DNA of 64,000 bases from Haemonchus contortus (lineage: Eukaryota; Nematoda; Chromadorea; Rhabditida; Trichostrongylidae). The notes under the pieces are model-generated. The model worked only from the letters and a program-made list of their open reading frames with translations, had not been told where the DNA came from and ran no database searches. Positions within the stretch are counted from its first letter, which is position 1; each line of letters opens with the position of its first letter. The DNA lies in assembly GCA_000469685.2 (NCBI GenBank), contig LS997564.1, forward strand, positions 13,184,091 to 13,248,090, in the 5' to 3' direction. The translations under genes and the position numbers were made by a program. Positions 1 through 10,414 of this stretch are shown piece by piece.

Positions 1-1849
1 TCCACCACAGGTGTTGGTCTGATTGTGAGGTCTCTCCAAGCTATACGAAAACGCTTTTTCTGAGGCTGTTAGTTGCCAAGAGCAATGTTTTTGTCACACT
101 CGGCATGTTAAGATCGAGTTCGTTCAACTCTTGTCTGGATTCATGCTCGTGCTCCATCTTTGGGAGGGATCTCGGCTAAGTCTAGATGAGTTCGACTCGT
201 TTTTTCTGGATTCATTGACGTTTTTTTCTGGCCTTTTGGAAGATTGTTGTTTCCTACTTTTTTTTCCTACTAGACCGACCGACCAAAAAAAAGTACCAGT
301 TCTGCTATAACTATAGAGAATGCTACGAAAATATGCAGATGGCCTCATTTTTCGTATCTGGCTTGTAGTTACCACCTTTAGTTAGTCAATAGCCATAGTA
401 GGCTTATTCACCTTCAACCCATGAGTAGCTCAGAAGTAGAAATGTTCGATAACAGTTTGTCCATCATAAAAATTAGTGTAGCTACAGTAAGAAAACGAAT
501 TTCGGTTGAAGGTACAAAACGTGGACATCTCAAAGCTTACATGTTTAATTGGTATGGAATCACTTGTTAATATCAGCATTGGAATGTTTTTTTGTTGATT
601 GTTGTTGTTGTTGTTTTTGATTGAATGTATTCGATTTCTGATCTTTCCCCGTTTTTTCCTCCCCTCGAGGTCGACTCTGATCGCAAAAGACGATTTGTCA
701 AGTAGGATTGTAACAAGAGAGTTTTTCAAATTAGATTTCGCAATTCAAATTCCTCTGGGTGGTTTCAGCTGGCTGACACTCTATCAGAGATTGTTGATTT
801 CTTTCGTTAATGAATTCCCCCGATTTCTGACCACAAACTTTCCTTTCGTGGGGATATTACCCTCCGTGGCCTTGATGTTGTCCTGGGAACAGCCATGTAC
901 ATGATTACTGATCGAAGTGTCTCTGATAGCGATTTTCTGTGAGGAATGTTATTTTCATCTAGGATTTCTCATCCTCACAGTAATTCAATGAGGTAATTTC
1001 GTGTTGTTCCGAAGGATGAGGCTGTAATCCATACTGGCAGACAATCAGGTAGTCACAAAAAAGTTCATTTGAATCTATTTTCAAATTCAACTGGAGTGAG
1101 ATTCCCAATTCTAACTTACATCACCAGAACGTATTACTTTTACCTGGGTACCTCTTCACAAGCTTCCCTCATTGTTCGCTTTACCTTCTCGAAAGGTACC
1201 CAATCCCCAAGTGATACTGGTTGATGTAACGCATATTGACAGGCCAGGCATAGGGCAGGGAGGGGGGGGGGGGGGTTCAGCTTTTCTGAGTAGATTTGAA
1301 CCCTTGACATTTTCTTCTTCTAAGTTTCGCTCCATTGACATAGTTTGTGTCTTCTTCAGAATTTCACTCGTCTTTTTCATGTTGACGTTCATTTCTCCTC
1401 CTTTTCCTTGTTCGTTTCTTCTCAATCTTTTTTTACTGGACATCTGCGTACGCTTTTACAGATAAATGCGCCCGTTCCCGGTGATTGATGGATTTTTTTT
1501 CTTTTCTTTCGTAGCCGGCCGTCTTTGTTAGTTTTTTTCGTTTTTCTTCCACTTTTTCTTGACCCTGCTCTTTGGAGTTTTTACGAGGCTGTTTCTATCC
1601 CGACTCTACCCGGCTGTATTCCTTTATGTTTTTTGGTGATAGGTCTCTCGGGATTTCAGGAAACCTCAGACGGCTGCCACGAGAAAAAAAGCTTCCCCTA
1701 ATTCTTCTCGATTTTCCTCATTCTTTGTAAGGATGTGCTCTTAACTTTTTGAAGTCCTTTTCACTATTTACTACTTGTCCTACTCGTTCCTCCTTCTTAC
1801 TGAAAATCTTCATAGAGTCCATAAAAATCCTCATTTTGATGCTTTTTAG
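1..1849. other. 5' flank, no supported gene
   Basis: No family is recognisable in this stretch. It contains short chance frames on both strands, long T-rich tracts and a 14-base G run near 1261-1274. The T-rich part from about 1490 to 1850 leads into the trans-splice-like acceptor of the BTB gene and may hold its promoter or outron; that is inference only. Confidence 0.5.
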
Positions 1850-1854
1850 CGAAA
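1841..1854 (+). promoter_or_regulatory. Probable spliced-leader acceptor of the BTB gene
   Basis: The sequence GCTTTTTAG ends at 1849, five bases before the ATG at 1855. A T-rich tract followed by AG immediately 5' of a start codon, with no upstream exon recognisable, is the usual look of a nematode SL trans-splice site. Not proven without cDNA. Confidence 0.5.
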
Positions 1855-4800
1855 ATGGCCGGAGAGTCAGAAAGGTTCACTATCGAAACGAAGCACCGAA
1901 CGTTCCGGATTGTTGCTAATGGTAAGCATTCTTAGCTGTTTGCTCAGTTTTGGGGACATCTGAGCACTTCGAGAAAAAAAGATGTCTGGAAATACAAGAA
2001 TATCGCCGTTGTGTAACACTGGCACGCCTACATGACTTTTTTATGACTAGTTATTTTGATGTCTAGTTATTTTAATATGGTCTTAAGCCGGGCCAGGGAC
2101 GTTTCTTAAAAGCTGATGAAATAATTACAATGAAGGGATCTTTGAAAGGACAGAATTTTCTCCGAAGTAAGATAGAGTTCCTATACCAACAGAATTGTCT
2201 TATTTTGTAATTTTTCAACCTTTTGAACAGATCTGTGGAAGGAGAGCAAAACAAAGCTCTCATGAATGCCTTTTAACCTTCCGGAGTAGAGTGGAAAGGG
2301 TTTTCCTCCTTGGAGATCAGACACACTCGAGCCATGTTACCTTTTTCATGCTGATGAGTTTGAAAGTAACTCAATTTTCTGGTGGGTGGCTGGATATACT
2401 CCGGGGTAGGGGGCGGGGAGGGGGGGGGGGTACATAGGAGGGACCCAGATTGTCAAAAGTCATTCATTCCTGAGCTACAGGTCCATAGACGACATCCTCA
2501 AGTGTTTGGATCACAGGAACAGCTCAAGTTCTTTTTCCTTTCTGGGGAGTCAATCACCTACCGTAAAAGCCAAAATAAGGATCTCTATCAGTACTGCTTC
2601 CTTTGATAAAAGTGGAGGGTTGAAGGGTACGACTATTTAGGTAGAAAGATAGACTGGGAGGATGAAAACAGAAAAGTTAAGAAGTTGTGAACGAATTGGT
2701 TTTCCCATTCGTAGTTCTCTTCACTTGTTACACGGAACGAAATTCTAGATTGATGCAGTCAAACAGAGAGAAATCCTCTATTTTGTCTATCAGCTATCTA
2801 GTAGCAAACCTCTTTAAGAGGATAGGAGCCCCATCTAAACATCGCTAATCCTTTCATAGGGTTAATACCCTTTTGAATAGGAGCCGATTGCCTATACGCA
2901 TTCATATCATGATTGCTTTGAGATGAAAAAAATAAACCTCATGATTCAATTTAATCTTTCACCCTTTTGAGAATAGTCATGGAAGACTGTAGCTTTGAAT
3001 ATCTTCATTTAAAAAAAAACTCGGTGTTGATATGAAAGTTCATTTTTCAGGCACAACATTCTGGGTGAACGGACACTACCTGGCGGAGATTTCATCGTTT
3101 TTCGATGTTGCTTTTTTTGGCGAATTCGCTGAAGCTAAAGATAAACTGATTAAGTTGGAGGGGGAGACAGCTTCGGATGTCTCCCTTTTCCTCGAAATAG
3201 TGCATCCAGGTGGAAAAAGAGAAGTGACAGGTACGAAATCTGTTTTAGATAGGGGAGTTTGTAGTTTTTAATAGTTGCAATAATAATAATGTTATTAAAT
3301 ATATGTTTTGACTCAACGGTCTTGTTAACTGCCGCCGCAGTAGGCAATGCGAACATATCACAAGGACGTCGAGTTGTTGGCAAAGCTTCGGTCTCGGGAT
3401 ATACTCGAAACCGTGCTTGTGCCTTCCGGACACTGTGCCCTTTAGCCCAATAGTGATAATAATAAACGTAATAAGCTAACCATTACTGCTTCATAGTTTT
3501 GGAGATTGGAATGCCAGCAATCTGCACTTGCACTTGCGGTTGCACTAATTCTAAGCACATGTATCATACTGCTCGCTACCCCACAAACTCTTCGGATAAT
3601 TCCTCTAACTCTACTGCCACTGAACGCACCTTTGTGTGTATTTTCAACAAATAAATAAATAACTCATCCAATCTTCTTCGTCTCGAACTTAGTAGAAATA
3701 ATGCGAAATAATGCTTGCGTAAAGGGTAGTGGAATGGCAGAAGGCACACTATCACGCACTCGTAGTTCGCGGTTCGAAACCCGGACCGGTACTCCTCTCG
3801 GCCCTTTAAACCTTCCATGCCTTCGGGATGGGTTGATTTATGCAGAGTTTCCTGGGAGGATAAAAGCTTTGACTTCTTCACCGGCTGGCCACCGCGAGTC
3901 ATTGTATGAGCTACACAAGCATTCAGTCCTCTACGACGATTCTGAATTGAAGTTGAATGCAGGGATGCATCCCTCAGACGGGATGATTACCGCCGGAACC
4001 TTTAACTTCCATTATCCTCTGATAGTTACATCAACATCGGCTTGAGCAAGAAAAACAACAAGCAGTGCCCCTAAATTCTACCACGGTCTTGCTTTGAAGT
4101 ATCGGTCGGGTTGAGTGAACACTAAAGTGACGATGACTGCAATGGTTTCTTCCGTCGTCCACTCGCCACCTCCAGCATCATTTTACTGCTGCATCAGTCA
4201 AATGCTGCTCAAATTCGGGTTTATGTTCCTTGGACCAAATAAGGCTCTGATCTTTCCCTCTGTCACTGAGGATCGACAATACGCTTTTGTTAATAGAAGC
4301 AGATTGTATTGGGACACCACAACTCACTATGGGCTGGAAATGAATACAAATGTAATGACCCTTTGAAATGGAAGCCTATACCGTGATCATCTTGAAAATT
4401 ATAGCTCAGCGGATTTTCGTCTGAAATCGCATTTGCAGTTCGGTGTTATGCGTGAATTAAATACAATAAAGAAAAAGTTCAAATCCAAGTTTATGGCATG
4501 AATCAATTCCGTCTGAAGGATGTGCCCCGCACTCGACTTTCACTCAGAATTCTAGTGGCGTAAAGAATGCGTGTGTGGCCTCTACAATGGCCTGCGGTGG
4601 CTAGCCGAGGTACAAGTCAGTGCTTCCCGGACGAGTCTGATACTAATTCAGCGACCCCGGAGGGATGGAAGGCTTCGTTGGCCGGGCGGATATCGATACG
4701 GAATTCGAATCCCTGATCGTGCGTGTAAGATAGTGCGCCACTTGCCACCACACCGCCGCCGCCATACTTCTTTCAATACAATAGATGACATATTTATTAG

Positions 4801-7800
4801 TTATACACATTTCAATTCTAACTCAACTTTGAATTGACTTTTTAAGCGCCTATACCTGGATATCGGCTTACTTGCCTGACTAACTCTGTGGTTTTCAGAG
4901 AAAAGCTGCGGCACCATGATGCGTTACTCGGACATCTGGGATATTCCACTGCTTCGGCAAAAATGTCACGAATTTTTATGTGAGTTCATTTGGTTCATTG
5001 ATAGCTCAGGATCGAGGGATTTACGACCGATTTGAACACCTGCTGATCCCTGTGATTCAAAGCAAAGACCAGACTGAGACCAAACTGCTTCAGACCCTTT
5101 ATTCATTGACATCGATTTGAGGAATTAGAGTAAGCCTACAAAAGTGAACTGGGTTCCAGAACCGTCTCGGAAATCTTTTTTGCTGGTTTTTGGATCCAGT
5201 TCATCGTACCTTGAAAAAATGTACGGGTCGGTTCTGAGGGTTAAGCAAACCCGAGCTTTTGAGCCAATATTGCAACTTTTGTCCCCCCTAACATCTTCTA
5301 ACACTTTCCGAGCCCCCTCCCTGTAAGAAGTTATATGAATTCTTCGTCAGCGATGAATCATTAGAGAACTTCTCATACCTGAAAGTCACATTTGAAGTAC
5401 TGTACTTCGTGATCCAGTTTCACACCAAGGCGGAAATACCATTCAATGAATACTATGTACCTCAGTTATTAGTGTGATGACATCGTCGCCCATGTACGTA
5501 GGCTCCAGTTCAAAGCGAGGGGCCGTTGGAGCAGTGAACCAGTATGGTGATTATTCCTCATCGGAAATCTCCCTCATAGTTTGAAGTTCGCTTACAATCT
5601 TGCTTCTCTCCAGCCTCCTGCAACGAACTGTTGTTAACGACAAATCTTTCGCTAAACCGTCATCGCTCCATTGTAGGCACAGCTAACGTTAGACTGGTTT
5701 CTGAGATTTCTCACTAAAATGAATCTGTGGGCCTCAGCAATAATACATGGGCCGTTCGGGTCGAAAAACGGCCCAGGCATTGCGTAACAAACGCTCCAGG
5801 ACGGGGTTGGCTGAAGCAGGCACTCAAAATGGCCGTGTTATGCCGTCGTTGTTTGTATTGCACTATTCTAAATAAGAGAACCCAGACGGCCATTCTGTAC
5901 GAACCCCTTTCGTGCTTTTTTGATAGAAGTATTGTATTTCTCAAAATCCAACAGTTTTGCGCTACCTTCGCCACCCTTGCACTATTTTGCACTATCGCTT
6001 CCATTATTTCATTCAAAATAGAATTGAAATTTTCACGCAAAATTATCGTGAATTCTGCCTTTAAGTCAAACACTCGAACTTCTCCACGTGCGGCTCTCGA
6101 TGAGCCTCGGCATATTTTCGGAAAAACTTTATTTGTACAACTCCACACGAGGTTTACAATCCCTTAATGGCTAACGTTTCGGTGAAACCACCTTCGTCGG
6201 AGCCTAAAAGGATGGAATCAATTTATGAGATTACCCGATCAAACATTTCCACCCTAACAATATCTTCGAGACCAACTTGACCATCATGCAGTTCTAGGTG
6301 GATAAAAAGTACCGTACCTTTCTGATGAGCAGAACCGGCCCTCGTGAGCGAGGTAGACTGGCTCCTCGACCTTCTAATCTTACTCATCATCGACCACGAG
6401 ACTTGTCCCTTTGCATCTTACCTCCACGATATCTTTGAAAAGCTTAGCCCGGGTTCATGTTGGCGCTTCATCACCACAAAAAAATTTTCATTATCAAGAT
6501 GGGCTAGTCGGCCAGGTGTCCATCAGTGAGATTAAGTACAAATTACCTTCAATCCCCCACTTCTGCCTTCAGCCTTTGCGCTTCCTTTCAACGTTCTTTA
6601 TGAAATCTGTTCAATTTCAGTGTTCTCATTTCCACGACTTCGCCCAACTTTTGAGACAACATTTTCGCTTTTGGAAACTGCCTATACGCATGGCTTCGAG
6701 CGTAGTTCAGAGCAATTGATCTCACGTCTAGCTGGTTTTGGCCAAGTTTTCCTCGATCAACAAGGAATGCTGCACAAAGTGAGCAGTCCATTTGTGGGTT
6801 TACTTTATTCAATACCTATATAGAACCTTTTTCGATTTCTCGATGAAGATAACTCAAACTACCTGTTAAGCCGAATACTATATCTCACAGATGAGCGCTT
6901 CATGCTAATGGGTAGGAGGAAGGGGTGGTGGCGAATTTTAGACAAAAAAATGTCGAATGAAAGTAGGAGATAGCATACTACTAAGGGTAATGACAGTAAA
7001 CTCCCACGACTAGAGGGAACAAGAACTGCCGTTTTACTACCCATCCGATACAACCTGGCTTCTTGCATACCGTGCTGCGAAAGTTCATCTTCAAGGCTCA
7101 TTACCCGACAACTTAAAGGTCAACCGGTAAAGTCTTCGATCCCGTCTGATAGATACGACCCGCATTTGACTTCCATTCAGAATTGTAGTGGCGTACTAAG
7201 CGCGTGTCAGGCCTTTAACAATGATAGCGTGCTGTGCCTAACTGATGTACAAGTTAGTGTTTTTACCACCACTGCGAGTGGGCAAGTGGGAACGAAGACG
7301 CTGTTCTCGCTTCCTCTCTCGCAGGTTAAAGGAGGGGAGAATGGGAGAGGGTACGAAACAACACCAAAATACCTTTCCGATTTGAGGTTTCTTGAGTAGG
7401 GAACTAGACGGCTGAATCAATCATCATTTATTCGTCCATTTTGCAGATCGCAGACGCCCGAACTGTAGCAGCGCTGTTTTCAGCTGCCCCTAAGGAGAGG
7501 ATTGTTGTGAAGAAGTTTGCTCACAGTTTAACTTCCATCGCAAACAGGTGAGTTATTCCCCACAAATCACTTCAGGGTAGTTTCGGCAATAAACTGATTT
7601 TTTGATTGACTCAATCAAATAGTGAATAATAATTATGTCGAGCACTTGAGAGGCATTGATTTCACTTACGTCCCACTTCCATCACAGTGGCTCAGCTACA
7701 GCTCCCTACTTGTTTACTGCTAGGTAGGGTGTGGAATCGGGCCAGTGTTTTGACCATGACTTGTGGAAGATGACGTGACAGGGATTCTATACTGACCCTT

Positions 7801-8295
7801 TGGGAACATGTACTTTACAACTAGTTACCAAGAAAAGAAACGACATGCCCGTCTTGTTTGAATCGCTGTCGGACCCAAATGTTGAATAGGTGGAAGTATG
7901 ATCAGAAGAGAATTTCTCACACTGTTCTTGTAGGTGCCGTATCCTCCGTCTAGGACTTGGGAATACGACACCTTGGTCTTGAAGCTACTAAGCATTACAT
8001 TGGGGATGATCTTTGAAGCTCACCATGGAGTCCTTCCATGAATTCACAGTGAAACAAAGTGACATTCTCAATTTTCAGAGCCACCCGAGAATGCGTGATC
8101 CTGCATTGTACGAATCGTCCCGGTCACGTCTGTTCAATTTGTAAGTTGTACTTCTGCCCACCGCATCAAGATGTAATCCCGTGCACGAAAGATGCACAAT
8201 TCCCAAATTTCATCAAAGTCGTACCGTTCAACATCGGTTCTGCGAAAGCCGACACAGAACTGTTATATGGGATACATAGTGAGAAGAAAACGTGA
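1855..8295 (+). CDS. BTB/POZ-domain protein, six exons
   Basis: Exons rebuilt from phase-compatible splice sites: 1855-1921, 3051-3230, 4899-4979, 6621-6778, 7447-7547, 8079-8295 (TGA stop). Exons 1-3 encode a BTB fold: a first strand (ERFTIETKHRTFRIVANG), then TTFWVNGHYLAEISSFFDVAF, a strand-helix segment ending HPGGKREVT, and EKSCGTMMRYSDIWDIPLL plus RQKCHEFL, the typical 'VTeenv..ll.lad...v..l..kCe.FL' end of a nematode BTB domain. Exons 4-5 look like the helical BTB-associated region. The last exon is cysteine-rich (HCTNRPGHVCSICKLYFC, then PPHQDVIPC), an arrangement that could bind zinc. BTB proteins usually dimerise and bring substrates to Cullin-3 ligases; that role is inferred. AATAAA lies at 8350-8355. 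Intron 2 holds two SINE copies and intron 4 one. Exons 4 and 6 are the least certain. Confidence 0.78.
3721..4022 (+). repeat. tRNA-derived SINE, copy 1
   Basis: Full-length copy in intron 2 of the BTB gene. A box-A-like AGTGGAATGGCAGAAGG is followed about 45 bases on by a B box, GGTTCGAAACC. The tRNA-unrelated body contains CATTGTATGAGCTACACA and ends with CATCCCTCAGACGGGATGA. The same order of blocks is seen in all other copies. Confidence 0.8.
4508..4765 (-). repeat. tRNA-derived SINE, copy 2
   Basis: Reverse-oriented copy in intron 2 of the BTB gene. Read on the plus strand it runs from the 3' body (GCACTCGACTTTCACTCAGA, GGCGTAAAGAATGCG) to the reversed B box (GGAATTCGAATCCCTGATC) and reversed A box near CGCCACTTGCCACCACACC. 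Together with copy 1 it could form a hairpin in the pre-mRNA. Confidence 0.8.
5714..6190. repeat. Repeat-like block open on both strands
   Basis: Frames of about 145 codons are open on both strands (5727-6167 plus, 5714-6148 minus) inside intron 3 of the BTB gene. Neither resembles a known protein to me. A short inverted repeat, GGGCCGTTCG...CGGCCC, lies at about 5749-5774. The block ends with a segment that reads, on the minus strand, SDEGGFTETLAI. I think it is repeat-derived sequence, not a gene. Confidence 0.35.
7146..7262 (-). repeat. tRNA-derived SINE, 3' fragment (copy 3)
   Basis: Only the 3' body remains in intron 4 of the BTB gene: CGCATTTGACTTCCATTCAG, GTGGCGTACTAAGCGCGTGT, then a stretch like CTGATGTACAAGTTAGTGTT. 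The tRNA-like head is missing. Confidence 0.65.
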
Positions 8296-8439
8296 TATAG
8301 CGGTGATAATAATGTGATGATGACATTTTGTGATGTGTTGACGTTAACGAATAAATAATTATTATTTATTTTGGTACAGTGCAGACAGGCGATTTCATCC
8401 TTAGCGATAAGGCAGGCGCCAATTTGCGTTGAGCAATCC

Positions 8440-8672
8440 CATTTCGGGATGCGTCCCGCATTCGACTTCCGCATAGAATCGTAGTGGCGTATTGGATGCG
8501 TATGTGGCTCATACAAAAACTGGAATTGGCCAACTTATGTGAGTCAGTGTTTCTAACCTCCAAAACGAATCTGGTATCAACAATTTCCGAAATAAGGAAG
8601 GCCTCATCGATGAGGTGGATATCGAACCAGGATTCGATCCACGGTCTATGTGTGGATACGATAGTGATCCCA
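8440..8672 (-). repeat. tRNA-derived SINE, copy 4
   Basis: Reverse-oriented copy just downstream of the BTB gene. It shows the conserved 3' block GATGCGTCCCGCATTCGACT and the reversed B box (AGGATTCGATCCACGG). A short CTCTAC tandem repeat follows at about 8678-8700. Confidence 0.72.
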
Positions 8673-8699
8673 CTACATTACCTCTACCTCTACCTCTAT

Positions 8700-9290
8700 C
8701 CACGACAGAGAAAACTACACACCCTCTGTAGCTAACCCACCTAAACATTCATGTATTGACCTTGTTTACTGATAAGATAGATGGTAAGTAAGGTAGCTGC
8801 TCTAAGCTTTTGTTTAATAAATTAAAGATTAATATTGCATATTATTGAAAGAAAATTTGGACCACCACAGCCTCGAATGAGCCTTTGACTTCTTGGTATT
8901 GGTAAGCTGAGCAACGGGACAGTACATGAACCATCAGGTCTGCGTAGCTTCTGCTCTTCTGTCATTTGGTACAGTTTCATACCATTTAGTTGTGAAGGTC
9001 CCCTTTCCCGAGAATAGCACCAACAATGCGCAAATCCGTACTTTCAAAGTTCAGCACATCATTGACCACAATTACATCCCTACCTTTCAAATTTCAACGA
9101 CTTTGGATGGGTGGGTGTTCAAGTACTTTACACCTGCCGAGAAACGGCCAATGACCCTGTGCTAGTTTTGCCACTTGGACTTTGAAAAACTGTAGTTGTG
9201 AGAAACTACAGCCTCAGCTGATCTCCTGATCCAATTGGAATACTGCCCCACCAGAAGCCCACTTTTGATCAAAGCTTAGGGCACTTCTCG
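8700..9290. other. Intergenic, nothing recognised
   Basis: AT-rich sequence with only short chance frames. No domain, RNA or repeat could be recognised. Confidence 0.5.
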
Positions 9291-9298
9291 ACCTGCTT

Positions 9299-9650
9299 AT
9301 GATAGTCAGTCAGAGATGTCCCAGTGGGCAAAGACGAAATCTACGGAGAACCAAGAGTGATGAAATTCGAGAAAACTTCTGGTCCCGACTACATAGCAGT
9401 CGAGGCATGGGAGGTGCTCAGAGAGCAAAATCTGGGTTACCCAAACGGTATCGCGATAACTACTACGAAGAATTCTCGGAGTGCGAAAGATTCATGGGTA
9501 ACCTAGCTTTCTGGTTAAGGGAAGACATGGGAAGTCCGAGACTATTATATCCACCCAGCACGGCTTGACAAAACACCAGAAGTCACAGGTTAGGGGGATT
9601 TGAAAGTGAAGGAAGAGTGGAGTAGGCTGAAAGGCTCGAAAAAACGTTGA
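9299..9650 (+). pseudogene. Degraded non-LTR reverse transcriptase fragment
   Basis: In one frame (about 9324-9440) the sequence reads MKFEKTSGPDYIAVEAWEVL, resembling the start of RTE/CR1-type reverse transcriptase domains (usual form 'K..K..GPD.i..E.wk.lg'). The frame breaks soon after and the rest cannot be followed. The match is short, so this is a tentative retrotransposon relic. Confidence 0.4.
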
Positions 9651-10396
9651 ACGAAGGAGATGCAAGAAGACCCGGAACTCCCAAGAATGGTATGCCGAAG
9701 AAAGGTGAATTCACTATGCTTCATGGGAAGATGCTTCATAAAGGCAAGAATTATAAAGTACTAAGTTCCTCCACTGATTGAAGGAAGTCAAGATGGGCTT
9801 ACGTCGGATGCGAATGGACTACGAAATAGGGACGACGACAGTCGAGGCAATCGTGCTAAAAAGAATAAGCTTCAGTTGATATACATGAAAGGCAACTCTA
9901 CTTTCCTGAGATGGAAATGTCAAGATGGTCGCTTGACGCCGTCCTGTAACAACGAAACAGGTTCCCGTTACTGAATGTTGGTCGCACTTCACCAATTGAC
10001 TTCCCTTCGACGGCTTCTTCGCACAAATCATTGGCATACCATTTTCAGGAGGCCATGTTCTTTTTTTGCGTCTGTTTGTGGCTTCATCAAAAGCATGGTC
10101 TTAGGAATAGACACAAACCCATTCTGGACAGAAGAATTTTTCATCGCTTAAACGGGACCGGGAACGAAAACTGGTTTTTATACTGTGCGCAAAACTATTT
10201 CCTGCCACGGAGTGTAATTTCTTGACGATAGGCGTGAACAACTGCCTGTTCCTTCACAAGGTTCTGATCGATTCTTTATGGTATATTGAACTTTTTCGAC
10301 GTCTAATAACATATTTAAAAGAGTTTTATACTATATTGCGGTCGTGTCAGTCACTGGTTTCTATGTGCCCTGATTTGTTCTCAAAGTTCCTTTCCA
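9650..10396. other. Region upstream of the TTR-like gene
   Basis: No supported coding sequence. It probably includes retrotransposon debris on the left and the promoter or outron of the transthyretin-like gene on the right; no core promoter motif stands out. Confidence 0.4.
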
Positions 10397-10398
10397 GA
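10388..10398 (+). promoter_or_regulatory. Probable spliced-leader acceptor of the TTR-like gene
   Basis: TTCCTTTCCAG ends at 10397, seventeen bases before the ATG at 10415. It matches a nematode 3' splice site and no upstream exon is visible, so it is best read as an SL trans-splice acceptor. Confidence 0.55.
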
Positions 10399-10414
10399 AA
10401 ACCGGGCCATTAAA

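Noticed and set aside
599..904. 101-codon plus-strand frame with a hydrophobic start
   Set aside because: Arises from a GTTGTT-type and T-rich stretch; no domain, no splice context and no acceptor before the ATG.
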